A stretch of 64,000 bases of DNA from NCBI GenBank assembly GCA_965153355.1, contig OZ231126.1:65844001-65908000 (forward strand), written 5' to 3'. Each line of letters opens with the position of its first letter. Positions within the stretch are counted from its first letter, which is position 1. A program made the translations under genes and the position numbers. The stretch comes from Flaccisagitta enflata (Eukaryota; Chaetognatha; Sagittoidea; Aphragmophora). This document shows, one piece after another, positions 1-9,309 of this stretch. The notes under the pieces were generated by a model. The model did no database searches. It was not told where the DNA came from and saw only the letters and a list, made by a program, of their open reading frames with translations.

Positions 1-142
1 CCCTTGTTCTTCATAAGAGTGAATTTTTTTAAAAACAGTTTTCTAATATGGATGCAATGACTAGGAAAGCTAGTTTTTGTCCGTTCAGTAATAGGGTGCA
101 GATTTATTAAAGGAAATATAGTTTATTTTGACATACTCAGCT

Positions 143-182
143 TTGATTGATTTATTGGTTTATTGATTGATTGATTGATTTT
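143..182. repeat. (TTGA)n simple repeat
   Basis: Imperfect TTGA/TTTA tandem tract in the 3' flank of the minus-strand lectin gene. It also supplies further AATAAA-like hexamers on the minus strand. Confidence 0.8.
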
Positions 183-214
183 TCTTTCAAAGTTGTCAAA
201 CACTTTATACTCGA

Positions 215-220
215 TTTATT
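215..220 (-). promoter_or_regulatory. Probable polyadenylation signal of the vWA/lectin gene
   Basis: The minus strand reads AATAAA here, about 114 nt past the stop codon at 334-336, a normal distance for a short 3' UTR. The UTR between shows no other feature. Other AATAAA-like words lie slightly further down in the TTGA repeat, so the exact cleavage site is open. Confidence 0.55.
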
Positions 221-333
221 CTTCACAACCCCGATGTTTCATCCAAAATTACCCACATACGTATTTCTTAAACACCCATTATCTATTTCAGCTAGCTTTG
301 CATCACTGTTTGCCGCGATGAACGTCTTACTGT

Positions 334-494
334 TTAGGGAGCCTGTTCGCAAATGAAACGTGTCCTTTTATGGCAAGGGTAGTCATTCCATGCCCTGCCG
401 CCACTTGTGTACATCTGTGACAGACAATCCTCTGTGACGAAATTGAGGCCTTGATCCGGTTGGCCAGAGAGCCAGTGACCATGTGCAGGGGTAC
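334..494 (-). CDS. Terminal exon of vWA/C-type lectin gene (C-terminal half of CTLD and stop)
   Basis: Read on the minus strand this exon gives TPAHGHWLSGQPDQG, then TEDCLSQMY, then GGRAWNDYPC and RFICEQAP followed by TAA at 336-334. These are the hallmarks of the second half of a C-type lectin domain: the QPD triplet (in known lectins it favours galactose over mannose), the acidic ED before a conserved Cys, the WND calcium-site motif and the last two conserved cysteines. The acceptor is TTTACAATAAG before GT. An in-frame TAA just upstream forces the exon to begin here, and the leading GT completes a Gly codon begun by the single G ending the 1718-1562 exon. The first 24 bases of the exon are also the edge of the 86-bp tandem array. 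The start is inferred from splice rules; the protein assignment is strong. Confidence 0.85.
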
Positions 495-815
495 CTTATT
501 GTAAAGGACAACAAGTAACACAGGGTCATAAAATTGTTGCAGATAGGTGGGCAGGGGCCAGTGACCATATGCAGGGGAACCTTGATAGAAGGGAGAACAA
601 GTAACGCAGGGTCACGAAATTATTGCAGATAGGTGGGCAGGGGCCAGTGACCATATGCAGGGGAACCTTGATAGAAAGGAGAACAAGTAACGCAGGGTCA
701 CAAAATTATTGCAGATAGGTGGGCAGAGGCCAGTGACCATATGCAGGGAAACCTTGATGTAAAGGTAAACAGGTATTTGCAGGGTCGCAATATTGTTGTG
801 GATGGGTGGGCAGAG
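471..815. repeat. 86-bp minisatellite, 4 copies, containing the acceptor junction
   Basis: Four units start at 471, 557, 643 and 729 (86, 86, 86, 87 bp), each beginning GCCAGTGACC. The unit overlaps the 5' end of the terminal lectin exon. On the minus strand every copy keeps a pyrimidine-rich stretch, an AG and the exon start (for example CTTTCTATCAAG then GTTCCCCTGCATATGG). The array therefore multiplies a splice acceptor. A diverged relative lies at 8744-8830. Confidence 0.9.
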
Positions 816-987
816 GCTTAAAAGCTCCTTATACGCACAGCCAATCTAAACTGTAGCTTCATAAATGCGCATTTTCAAACATTTTGACTCGATCGTTACG
901 GATGGACGGATCAAAGCAGGCCAGGTAGCGACTAGCGAGGGACAGACAAAGCCTCTAAAAAGAAGAGCATTTATCAAACCAAGAATT

Positions 988-1110
988 AAGAATGAATGAA
1001 CAAAGATTTTTGATGAATGAACGTTTTAAATGAATGTATGACAGAATGAATGAATGAATGAATATATTGAAAGATTGAATGAATGCATGCATGAATGAGT
1101 GAAAGACTGA
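988..1110. repeat. (GAAT)n degenerate simple repeat
   Basis: GAATGAAT tracts interrupted by single changes, inside the last intron of the lectin gene. Confidence 0.8.
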
Positions 1111-1169
1111 ATGAGAACAAAAGTGAGATATTGGAATTGTCTGTATTGTGTGGTTTTAACATTTGCGTG

Positions 1170-1226
1170 ATGCACCAACCAACAAACAGACACGACCTCT
1201 TATAGATATGTGCAAGGACGCACATA
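1170..1226 (+). mobile_element. 3' end fragment of an ACAAGG hairpin element
   Basis: A short CCAACCAACAAACAGAC tract is followed by CTTATAGATATGTGCAAGGACGCACATAAA, whose second half is a hairpin like the 3' ends of the ATGCG subfamily (compare 45884-45905). The 5' half is not recognisable. Confidence 0.5.
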
Positions 1227-1251
1227 AATGTTAAAATGATTCTCCCTCTTA

Positions 1252-1512
1252 GGGCGTGTTTCTAGTGAAGATGAAAAATGCGTTTGTCCCCTATAACAGC
1301 GTGAATGCATATTCATAACTGTTCCACGAGGGAGTGAGCAAAGTGAGTAAGTGAGTGAGTGAGCCCGTAAATGGAGCGAGCGAGCAAAGCAAGCATAGTG
1401 AAGCAGAGCACTGTGGAGTGAGTGAGCGGAGTGAGCAGTGCAAGCGAACGAACGTCGCGAGCGACCAAGTGGCCCATCCAAAACGCGATTGTGTCTGGCT
1501 AGAAACATCCCC
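1252..1512. mobile_element. PIF/Harbinger-like MITE, copy 1
   Basis: 261-bp element starting GGGCGTGTTTCTAG and ending GGCTAGAAACATCCCC, flanked on both sides by TTA (1249-1251 and 1513-1515). The inside is GAGTGAGCGAGC-type sequence shared with the copies at 24718 and 54315. A 3-bp TTA/TAA duplication with G-rich ends fits PIF/Harbinger miniature elements. It sits in the last intron of the lectin gene, beside a donor site. Confidence 0.75.
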
Positions 1513-1561
1513 TTACTCACCATCAAGCCTACCTCCGATCCCCTTACTCACCCTTACTTAC
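1513..1561. repeat. Partial duplicate of the lectin exon donor site
   Basis: ACCATCAAGCC followed by TACCTCCGATCC at 1519-1541 repeats, with an internal deletion, the exon end at 1560-1608. On the minus strand it creates a second donor, CTTGATG then GTGAGTAAGG, about 42 bp past the one annotated (GATG then GTAAGT). Confidence 0.6.
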
Positions 1562-1718
1562 CATCAAGCCACTGAAAGCTTCCGCTGACACGCCTTCCTC
1601 CGATCCAATATCCGTTTTCCCATTTTGTCCAGAGTACTCCCCACCAAGAAAGCACGGGCCTGCTTGGCAGGCGCGCGATTTGACCCCTAACGAAGCTGAA
1701 CACTTCCGGCGATTGCAC
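1562..1718 (-). CDS. Internal exon of vWA/C-type lectin gene (middle of CTLD)
   Basis: 157 bp, 52 codons plus one base. It reads VQSPEVFSFVRGQIARL, then WTKWENGYWIGGRR, then SGSFQWLD. The WIGG and FQWLDG motifs are the core strands of a C-type lectin domain. The acceptor is AAACTCTCTCTTAAG before GTG in phase 0, matching the phase-0 end of the 6675-6545 exon. The donor is GATG then GTAAGTAAGG, leaving one G that makes GGT with the next exon and yields WLDGTP. Together with its neighbours it completes a long-form CTLD with six cysteines. The stretch LPSRPVLSWWGVLWTKW is longer and more Trp-rich than usual at this position, so a slightly later acceptor cannot be excluded. Confidence 0.82.
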
Positions 1719-1923
1719 CTTAAGAGAGAGTTTAAGTGAAGATTTTCATGGGTTTGAATCTTGCCTTTTCAGCCAGAAAAACATGAAAATCGCTTAATGG
1801 CTTTATACCTTGTATAAAAAGTACATATCAAAATGCGATTAGATTTACGCCACTGACAAATATTTACATGACAAATATTCAAATGAATTATAACTGTGTT
1901 TATGTAGGTAATGAAGAAAGGAA

Positions 1924-1958
1924 ACAAGGCCGGATACACGGCCAGGGTGTCACAAAAT
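1924..1958 (+). mobile_element. 5' end fragment of an ACAAGG element
   Basis: ACAAGGCCGGATACACGGCC matches the 5' terminus of the family seen complete at 35176 and 59115. The body is lost within about 35 bp. No coding sequence is recognised in the flanking intron (1719-2041). Confidence 0.6.
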
Positions 1959-2041
1959 TCTTTGCTTCCTACGAGCAAAATTTCTCCAACTGTACCTCCC
2001 TACTGAAAATGTGTATGATTTTCGTGGGTGATACCTCTCAA

Positions 2042-2707
2042 ACAGTTCGTCCAAGGGCAATATGTGGTCAGCGATACCCATTGCCCTGCTTTGCATGATT
2101 GTGAATTTGTGTGAGGGGAAGCAGGGCAGCGGCCCCAAAGGGGACAAAGTCCTGCCCGATAACATTGATGAGATGCTATAGTGCACTGATTGAAGGCCTT
2201 TAAGATTCTGAAGGCCATCAGGTCTGATTTGAAGCCTGACAGCGCTACTTTGAGGCCTGTGAGGCCTAATTTAAGGTCTGAGAGGGCTAATTTGCGTGCT
2301 GAGAGGGCTAATTTGAAGCCTGAAAGGCCAAGTTAAAGGACTTAAAGGCCGGATTTGAGACCTGACAGGCCAGATTTGAGACCTGACAGGCCAGATTTGA
2401 GACCTGAGAGACCTAAATTGAGGTCTGAGGGGCGGGATTTGAGGCCTGAGGGGCAGGATGTATGGCCTGAGAGGCAGGATTTGAGACCTGAGAGGCCGGA
2501 TGGAGGCCTGAGAGGCCAGATTTGAGGCCTGAGAGGCCAGATTTGAGACCTGAGAGGCCAGATTTGAGACCTGAGAGGCTGGATTTGGGGTCTGAGGGGC
2601 CTGATAGGGAGGGGGGATGGACGAATGAATGGACGGACGAACAAACAGACGAACAAAAGTCCTCTTGTGTTCTACAAGACTTCGTTCCTTTTGGGGCCGC
2701 TGCCCAA
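2042..2707 (+). mobile_element. GC-hairpin element (GGCAGCGGCCCC family), full copy
   Basis: The 5' tail ACAGTTCGTCCAAGGGC is followed by a GCCCTGCTT/AAGCAGGGC stem, then GGCAGCGGCCCCAAAGGGGAC. The body (about 2190-2605) is a 20-22-bp minisatellite of the form GATTTGAGRCCTGAGAGGCC. It ends with a GGACGGACGAAC tract and the inverted copy of the 5' GC block, GGGGCCGCTGCCCAAAAA. Both ends are present. It lies in an intron of the lectin gene. Confidence 0.8.
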
Positions 2708-2949
2708 AAAGCAAAAGTATTTCTGGATGCTCCGAGAATAGTTAGTGAAGGGATGAGATGCTGAGAGCAGTAGCAGCCCCAGAAAAACCAATGACCTTTG
2801 CGTGTGCTGAAAATGAATTATAGAATTTGAAGAATTTTTTTACCTTTGTGAAAGCACAGGTCTCGGGGCTCAAATATAAGCCTCAAGACTCACATTTGAG
2901 ACTTAAGGCCAGGGTTTGAGCCACTGGGCTGGAATTTGAGACTTTTTTA

Positions 2950-3003
2950 TCACTGCCCCTGCCCACCCGTATGCAACTTAGGTAGCCATGTATACAGCCT
3001 TGT
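2950..3003 (-). mobile_element. 5' end fragment of an ACAAGG element (minus orientation)
   Basis: CCCTGCCCACCCGTATGCA and TAGCCATGTATACAGCCTTGT are a diverged 5' terminus of the AGTCGCGTGC subfamily. The rest of the element is absent. Confidence 0.6.
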
Positions 3004-3159
3004 GTTGATAAGTCACAGATTAGAGAGATCATGATGAAATTCATGGAAAAGAAAATGTTGTATTTAAAGTCACTCTCTAACAACTTTACACCTTGTTCTG
3101 CCGGTGTGTCTGTCAGTATCTATGTAGCTACAAATGATTTCTGAATTTTGGTATTTTAG

Positions 3160-3735
3160 TCCTTTGTAAAGAAAGGAAGGAAGGGAGGAGGGAAGGGAGG
3201 AAGAAAGGAGGGAAGCAATGGTAGGATGGAAGGAATTGAACTAAGGTAGGAAAATGGACAAAAAAGAAGGAAGGGATACAAAGAAATGAAAAGAAAGCAG
3301 GAAGGAGGGAAAGAAGGGAGGAAGGAGGAAAAGAATGAAGGGAGGAAAGAAGGAAGGGAAGAAAAAAGGAAGGAAGGAAGGAAAAAAGAATGAAAGAGAG
3401 GTGGGAACAAATAGGAAGAAGAAAGGAAGTAAGGTAGGTAGGAAGACAGGTAGTGATAGATATCAGTATGTCAACTACCACTGTATTATTTCCCAAGGCT
3501 TGTTCTTTCTGAGTGTACTGAGTGTACTTTGTACTGAGGAAACTGAAAAAAAAATGTAGGGGCTTCATAAACAAAAGGGAACAACCTTTTTTTGTGTTTT
3601 TTTTTTTATTTTCTAGCCTCTTTATATTCCTTACTTTCTCCCTTCCTTCCCTCCTTAATTATTATTTTGTTAAAAACGAGCATACTTTCTTCCTTACTTC
3701 CTTCCCTTCTTCCTCCCTCCCTTTCTTCCTTCCTT
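3160..3735. repeat. Purine-rich then pyrimidine-rich low-complexity tracts
   Basis: 3160-3450 is GGAAGGAAAGAA-type sequence and 3590-3735 is CTTCCTTCCC-type, separated by about 140 bp of non-repetitive DNA (3451-3589) in which nothing is recognised. The open frames across it are compositional. Confidence 0.85.
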
Positions 3736-3736
3736 T

Positions 3737-4283
3737 TTGGGCAGCGGCCCCAAAGGGCCGATGTCCTGTAGGACACAGGGGTGAATTTCCATACGTCCGT
3801 CCGTCCCCCCCCTCTGAAGCTTCTCAGGCCTCTCAGGCCTCAAATCCAGCCTCTCAGCCCTCAGATCTGGCCTCTCAGGCCTCAGATCTGGTCTCTCAGG
3901 CCTCAAATCCAGCCTCTCAGGCCTCAAATCCAGGCTCTCAGGCCTCAAATCCAGCCTCTCAGGCCTCAAATCCAGCCTCTCGGCCTCAAACCCAGCCCCG
4001 GCCTGGAAATCCAGCCTCTTGGGCCCTAAATCCAGCCTCTCAGTCCTCAAATTCTACTGGAATAAATACAGGCAAATTAAATAAAAATTGGAAAATGCAG
4101 CTAATTTTCATCAATATCATGGAAAACACTTACTATGCCTCTCTCGGACATATGGAAATTCATCTCTGTGTCCTACAGACACGTCTCTTAGCGTGCTGCC
4201 CTTGCGCTCTCACCACTTCTTCAGCAATCACCTGGCAGGGCACGGCACCGGCCAGACCATGTAAAGTGATCCTGGATGACTTG
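3737..4283 (-). mobile_element. GC-hairpin element, full copy (minus orientation)
   Basis: The left edge TTGGGCAGCGGCCCCAAAGG continues as GATGTCCTGTAGGACACAGGGG, then a GTCC tract and a 17-bp array of CTCAGGCCTCAAATCCAGC (3820-4050). The right end carries the inverted GTCCTACAG block and the tail near CTGGATGACTTGAT, equivalent to the ends at 5309 and 43219. Confidence 0.75.
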
Positions 4284-4392
4284 ATGTTTCTTCTTTCTTC
4301 CTCTTTTCCCTTATTTTCCTTTTCCTCTTCTTCTTTCCTTCTTCCTCTTTGTTTTTCTTTCTTTCTTTCTTCCCTTTTTCCCTTCCTACCAG
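4284..4392. repeat. Pyrimidine-rich tract
   Basis: TTCTTTCTTCCTCTTTTCCC-type low-complexity sequence next to the preceding element. Confidence 0.8.
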
Positions 4393-4439
4393 CCTAGCTA
4401 GCTTCCTACGAGCGCCGCTCGCGTGCTCGGGCACTTTGT

Positions 4440-4850
4440 GACACCCTGTACACGGCAATCCAGTCGCGGACGGTTGGGCGGGAGCTGTAATGCAACAAGG
4501 TCATTAGACCAAGTCATTAGACTAAGTCGCGTGCGTCGGCACTTTCAAAAAATGTCAGGCAGACAGACGGACACAATTTTTTTTTCAAAAACACTTTTTA
4601 AAAGGCTTTTTACACCTCCAAGTTTCTTCTCTGCCATTCAGAGCCATAAAAAATGTGATAAAAAGCCTTAAAAACGACTTTGTGACGGACCGACCGACCG
4701 ACGGACCGACCGACCAACCGACGGACCGACCGACAAAGTGGCTTATTGAGTCGCGTAGCACGCGACTAAAAACCGCTCGGAATTCAAAAATGTGACGGAT
4801 CTACCGACCGACCGACACGGCAAGGTGTAGAGACGCGTGTCCGCGACTAA
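4440..4850 (+). mobile_element. ACAAGG-type element split by a second element
   Basis: The outer copy reads TACACGGCAATCCAGTCGCG through GAGCTGTAATGC, is interrupted at 4494, and resumes after 4769 with CGGAATTCAAAAATGTGACGG, a GACC tract, GGCAAGGTGTAGAG and the hairpin ending CCGCGACTAA. Uninterrupted homologues at 10097, 35176 and 47940 show the two halves belong together. The first few bases of the 5' end are diverged. Confidence 0.8.
4495..4769 (+). mobile_element. ACAAGGTC subfamily element nested in the element at 4440-4850
   Basis: It starts ACAAGGTCATTAGACC, then AGTCGCGTGCGTCGGCAC, a CAGGCAGACAGACGG segment, a long GACCGACCGACGGACC tract, and ends GAGTCGCGTAGCACGCGACTAA. The 5' AGTCGCGTGC and the 3' arm GCACGCGACT are exact reverse complements. 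A second copy is at 47113. Confidence 0.85.
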
Positions 4851-5308
4851 AAAACAAAGAGACAATGAAAATTAAAGACAAATATTGTTGTACCTCTGCC
4901 GAGGTTTTGGACTCGCCAGTGTAGTACCCAGCACTTTTTCCATAAGTACCAAAAAAAAAAAAAAGAAAAAGAAAAAGAAATAGGCAAAAAAAAAAAAAAA
5001 AAAAAAAATAAAAGCATAAGAAGATGAATAGATTGCAGGAAAGCAAGAACTATGAAATAGAAAAAGGCTAAAAAAGATTCAAAAAACGAAAAAAAAAAAG
5101 CAAAAGAAGTTAAACAGACGGCAGGAAAGCAAGAACTATGAAAAAGAAATAGGCAAAAAAAGATTCAAATAACGAAAAAAAAAGCATAAGAAGATAGATA
5201 GACGGCAGGAAAGCAAGAACTATGAAAAAGAAATAGGAAAAAAAAAGATTCAAATAAAAGCATAAGAAGATAAATAGATTGCAGGAAAGCAATAACTATG
5301 AAATAGAA

Positions 5309-5807
5309 ACAAGTCATTCAAGGATCGCACATGGTCAGCGGTACCCGATGCCCTGCTTGGAGTGATTAGCTGAAGAATTGGAGTGAGAGCAGGGCAGCAG
5401 CCCCAAAGGGCCGATGTCCTGTAGGACACAGGGGTGAATATCCAGACGTCCTGAGAGGGCATATTTTAGGCCTTCCATGTTATTCAATAGGAATTTTGCA
5501 TTTTTTCAATTTCTCGTCAATTTACCATGTTATTCAATGGGAATTTTAAATTTTTCATAGTTTCATTAATTTCATAAGATCTAAATTGGGAATCATAAAT
5601 TTCTATTCAATGGGAATCATGCAATTTTTCACTTTTAAATTCTATGTTATTCAATGGGAAGCTGGTATTTTAATAATTTCATGTTATTCAATAGAATTTT
5701 GAGGCTTGAGAAGCTTCAGGGGGGATCGTGATTTGACGTACGGACGTACTTCCAGACCTTCACCCCTGTGTCCTACAAGACGTCGGCCCTTTGGGGCCGC
5801 TGCCCAA
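5309..5807 (+). mobile_element. GC-hairpin element inserted in the 80-bp array
   Basis: It starts ACAAGTCATTCAAGGATC, has the stem GCCCTGCTTGG/GAGAGCAGGGC, then GCAGCCCCAAAGGGCCGATG. The body is an AT-rich array of TTATTCAATGGGAATTTT units (5480-5690). It ends with the inverted GGCCCTTTGGGGCCGCTGCCC then AAAAA. Compared with the intact unit (ATAG, five A, GGCT) the filled site has three A on the left and five on the right. Confidence 0.88.
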
Positions 5808-6091
5808 AAAGGCTAAAAAAGATTCAAAAAACGAAAAATAAAGCATAAGAAAATAAAAAGACGGCAGGAAAGCAAGAACTAAGAAAAAGAAATAGGCAAA
5901 AAAAGATTCAAATAACGAAAAAAAAGCAAAAGAAGATAAATAGACGGCAGGTAAGCAAGAACTATGAAAAAGAAATAGGCAAAAAAATGATTCAAATAAC
6001 AAAAAAAAAAGCATAAGAAGATAAATAGACGGCAGGTAAGCAAGAACTATGAAAAAGAAATAGGCAAAAAACAAATTCAAATAACGAAAAA

Positions 6092-6226
6092 ACAAGGCCA
6101 AGTAGGCCAATAAGGTGCGCCGGGTGGATTGTGGAACAAATGCGTTACAGACCGACCAACCAACCAACCGACCAACCGACCAACCGACAGACACAGCCAG
6201 TTATAGAGGTGCGTTGGCGCACCTAA
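6092..6226 (+). mobile_element. ACAAGG element, AGGTGCGCC subfamily, inserted in the 80-bp array
   Basis: 135 bp: ACAAGGCCAAGTAGGCC, AATAAGGTGCGCCGGGTGG, a CCAACCAACCGACC tract, then TTATAGAGGTGCGTTGGCGCACCTAA. The 5' AGGTGCGCC and the 3' arm GGCGCACCT are exact reverse complements although they differ completely from other subfamilies. The neighbouring array units define the empty site. Confidence 0.88.
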
Positions 6227-6544
6227 AAAGCATAAGAAGATAAATAGACAGCAGGTAAGCAAGACCTATGAAAAAGAAATAGGCAAAAAAAGATTCAAAG
6301 ATTGAAAAAAAAGCATAAGAAGATGAACAGACTGCAGGTAAGCAAGAACTATGAAATAGAAGTAGGCAAAAAAAGATTCAAATAACAAAGAAAAAAACAT
6401 AGGAAGATGAATAGACGGCAGGTAAGCAAGAACCAAGAAATAGAGATAAACATAAAATGTTTCAAACAAGGAAACAAATAGCATTAGAAGATGAATAGAC
6501 AGCAGGTAAGCAAGAACCCAAAAGTTTCCTTTCTTTTAGCTAAC

Positions 6545-6675
6545 CTTAGCTAGCTGTCCTCCAGCAGCCTTGCAAGCCGCTTTCGCCCCCGCGAAGTCCT
6601 TTTTGTCTTGACGGAAGGCGAAGCATCGCTTCTCGGAACCAATGAGGATTGTCTTGTATCCCCTGGGACAGTTCT
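6545..6675 (-). CDS. Exon of vWA/C-type lectin gene (N-terminal part of CTLD)
   Basis: 131 bp encoding NCPRGYKTILIGSEKRCFAF, then RQDKKDFAGAKAACKAAGGQ and LAK. This is the canonical start of a C-type lectin domain: CP-x-GY, a second Cys after about 14 residues, then the alpha-helix with AxxxC and GGxLA. The acceptor is a strong pyrimidine tract, GATTCCTCTTCCCACAG. The leading AG completes a Lys codon with the single A that ends the 9307-9073 exon. The donor is CTAAG then GTTAGC, leaving phase 0. It links the vWA domain to the lectin domain with only a few residues between (QTVKNCPRGY). No EGF or linker exon is needed by phase. Confidence 0.88.
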
Positions 6676-6717
6676 CTGTGGGAAGAGGAATCTTTTAGTT
6701 AATAAAGAAAGAATAGT

Positions 6718-7050
6718 CGCAAAAGCGTTAGATGGTCAGTGGTACCCGTTGCCCCTGTATTTGTGTATGTGAGTATGATGTTGAGAGGGGCAGCAGCCCC
6801 GATGGGGCCGATGACTTATGCTCAGTAAGTTTGGAAGCTTGAGGCTGGAACTTGAGCCTTGCTGCAAGGATTTGAGCCTTGAAGCTGGGATTTGAGCCTT
6901 AAGGTTGGCATTTGAGTCTTGAGACTGGGATTTAAGTCTCAAGGCTGGAAATTGAGCCTGAAGGCTGGGATTTGAGCCTGCTGGAGCTTAGAGCTCCTCA
7001 TGCTGAACACCTGAGCTTCTTGGAGGCTGGAATTTTTATCCTTGCCGGGA
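6718..7050 (+). mobile_element. GC-hairpin element, 5' portion with array, 3' end missing
   Basis: The 5' region GATGGTCAGTGGTACCCGTTG has a stem GCCCCT/AGGGGC, then GCAGCCCCGATGGGGCCGATG. The body is an array of about 20 bp (GGGATTTGAGCCTTGAGGCT). No terminal GGGGCCGCTGCCC is found before the next element at 7123. Relative to other copies the stem has changed on both sides (GCCCCT pairs AGGGGC where others have GCCCTGCT/AGCAGGGC). Confidence 0.65.
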
Positions 7051-7122
7051 ATCTTTGGCCTGGCAAGATGCACCCCAAGCCCTGAGATCGAATCTGAGCC
7101 CTGCCGGTGGGCCCATCCTCAA

Positions 7123-7691
7123 ACAGGTCGCCTTTGAAGGGCAATATGTGGTCACATACCCGCTTGCCCTGCTTTTGTATGATTGTTAATCTTAGTTGAG
7201 GAAGTGCAGGGCAGCGCTCCCAAAGGGGACGAAGTCCTGTAGAACACAGGGACTCTTGTCTGGCCCTCCGTCATTCCGTCCGTCCGTTCTCTGTGCCTTC
7301 CTCTCAGGCCTGAAATCACCAGGCCTGGGGGAGCCTGCCTTCTTCAGTCCTGAAATCGCCCTTTTCGCTTCTTGATTCGGGGAGAGCAGATTTTAGGCCT
7401 GAGAGGACAAATTTCAGGCCTGAGATGGAAGGCCTTTGGCTGAGAGGACAGATTTGGTCTGAGAGGGTATATTATGGCCTGAGAGGGCAGATCTAAGGCC
7501 TGAAAGGGCTTGGGAGGACAAACAAGGCCTGGAGAGGTAGATTTCAGGCCTGAGAGGTGAGATTTCAGGCTGAGGAGAGTGGCAGACTTCAGCCTGAGAG
7601 GCCTGGGGACAACGGACGGAATGACGGAAGGACGAACAAAAGTCCCTCTGTGTTCTACTAGGGACTTCGTCCCTTTTGAGGTCATGTCTAA
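7123..7691 (+). mobile_element. GC-hairpin element, full copy with decayed 3' end
   Basis: 5' ACAGGTCGCCTTTGAAGGGC, stem GCCCTGC/GCAGGGC, GTCCTGTAGAACACAGGGAC and a GTCC tract. The body (7300-7600) is a CTGAGAGGRCAGATTTCAGG minisatellite in which a central point separates opposite orientations. It ends GGACTTCGTCCCTTTTGAGG followed by TCATGTCTAAAA in place of CCGCTGCCCAAAA. Confidence 0.7.
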
Positions 7692-9072
7692 AAGGGGACT
7701 GATGGAAGAGAATATAAAGCAGGAGAAGGAGAAGGAGTGAGAATAGTGAGAATTGTCAATGATTGTGAGCGTAGGTCATCGGCCTTTGGCCTGCTACCTA
7801 AAAAATTATATCTGTTAAAAACCTGGAATGGTTTAACAAAACTAAGGGGAAAAAGCCGAAGTGAGTCTTCTGATTTTGACATATTATAGAGAAACAGGGT
7901 TTTCTATTTCTTATTCAAAAAGTTGAGAAACTCATCTCGCTGATTGGTCCCTTGGACAAAATTGGGACAGGTAAGTAAATTTGATAATTTTCTTCTATTT
8001 GGCACCAAGTAGAATGCTCTACAGCATATCTCTTTTATGTTATGAATTTTTAAAAGATTTATTTACAAAAATTTCAAATTGAATTTTTTTCAATTTTTCA
8101 TGATCTTAAGTAGGATCAGTATAAGAGAGTATATAAGTTTGTTTGAGCATGCAAATACAAGAAAAAGCATGTCAGTGATAGAGCTGCTTATTCAGTGTGT
8201 GAGTGTTTTTGATATTCTAGCCTATTTAGCTCTATTTAGCTTGACTTTTTTTTCTGTCTTTTTTTAATAGGATAAATAAATGAGTTTGATATGAGCATGC
8301 AAACATGTGCTAAAGAATACAGCTGTTATAGTTGCTGTTCGCTCAATGATTTTTGAGCATTTTAGCCCATTCTAGCTCTTTGTTTGGCTCAGTCATATTT
8401 TTCTGATTTTCAGCCATCAATATATACGTTACCATCTCCACTTCTGATCTTTACAAATAAAAGATTTGCAGTGACTGAAAACAAAAACTTGGTGAAAAGT
8501 GACCAATGCTTACAAATTTTTTCCTCACGGCGACAGCCGCAATTACTGGTAAAATTGATGATGCGGATTAGGTCAATTAAGTCCCTAAAGTCATTTTTTT
8601 CAATTCCTGTCATTTCTTCCAATTCAATCACGGTGATTGAGTTAGGAAAAATGATATGATTAAGAGCCAAAAAAATTCATTATGATTATAGTTTACTACA
8701 CCCTGCCTTCTTTTATTTTCAAAAAAAAAAAAAACGGGGAATATGACGCCCTGTGCTAAAAGAGGAGAACAATTGACATAGGGTCACAATGCTGTTGCAG
8801 AATTGTGGCCAGGGGCTTGCAACCCATGTTCCCGCATGCTCCCAATCCCCTTACACACCCCCACGCACAAATGCAGAATTACACTTCCCAATAAGAATCA
8901 TGGACGGACCAATGAACCAATGAACCGTTGGCCCAATGGACCGACGGAATAATGGACCAACGGGTGACGGAGCGATAAGACGAACCAACCAAGGAACAGA
9001 GCATTGGACAGACAGAAAAAAAAATCCTGTAGATTGCGTGTCAACAATCAAATGAACAGATACAGAACTTAC
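7692..9072. other. Intron, mostly without recognisable features
   Basis: AT-rich intronic DNA between lectin and vWA exons. The only structures seen are an 86-bp-unit relative at 8744-8830 and a GGACCAATGAACC-rich stretch at about 8900-8965. The longer open frames are not supported by any motif. Confidence 0.6.
8744..8830 (+). repeat. Diverged relative of the 86-bp minisatellite unit
   Basis: AGGAGAACAATTGACATAGG, GTCACAATGCTGTTGCAG and GGCCAGGGGC follow the order of AGGAGAACAAGTAACGCAGG, GTCACAAAATTATTGCAG and GGGCAGGGGCC in the array at 471-815, on the same strand. Confidence 0.6.
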
Positions 9073-9307
9073 TGACAGTTTGAAAGATTTTTTGCAACAA
9101 GGTCTGGATTATTCCTCCAAGAGCCTCAAAATTAGCCACTTCTAAGACTCGTTCATCAGCTCCTGCAATGTCCTTCAAACCAGAACGAGAAATTCCTGAA
9201 CCAATCCCGATCGCGAAAACTGTCACGCCATCGTCCCTCCACTTTTGAGAGGCGGATGGAACTTTGTTTTTATCAGTGGCTTCACCGTCAGTAAAGACCA
9301 TGCAAAC
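9073..9307 (-). CDS. Exon of vWA/C-type lectin gene (C-terminal half of vWA domain)
   Basis: 235 bp, 78 codons plus one base. It encodes VCMVFTDGEATDKNKVPSAS, then VTVFAIGIGSGISRSGLKDI, AGADERVLEVANFEALGGII and QTLLQKIFQTV. VFTDGEATD is the fourth beta strand with the MIDAS aspartate. VFAIGIG is the fifth strand. The ERVLEVANFEAL helix and final helix finish the fold. The acceptor CCCCATCAG is phase 0, fitting the 9930-9792 exon; the donor is CTGTCA then GTAAGT. The codon left open (A) is completed by the lectin exon at 6675. The G-run before the acceptor AG (minus strand poly-C) is the pyrimidine tract. Confidence 0.92.
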
Positions 9308-9309
9308 CT

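Larger units (their letters stand above)
4975..6515. repeat. About 80-bp tandem array, roughly 12 units, carrying two insertions
   Basis: The unit is approximately AGCATAAGAAGATAAATAGACGGCAGG, AAGCAAGAACTATGAAAAAG, AAATAGGCAAAAAAAGATTC, AAATAACGAAAAAA. The array is broken by a GC-hairpin element (5309-5807) and an ACAAGG element (6092-6226). The intact units give the empty-site sequence for both, making this array the best internal record of how these elements insert. Confidence 0.9.

Noticed and set aside
1950-2020. Possible extra CTLD fragment (ILLVGSKEFC) on the minus strand
   Set aside because: An in-frame stop precedes it, no conserved cysteine spacing follows, and the lectin domain is already complete without it.
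3522-4397. 291-codon open frame on the plus strand
   Set aside because: Crosses a pyrimidine tract and the minisatellite body of a transposable element; composition-driven.
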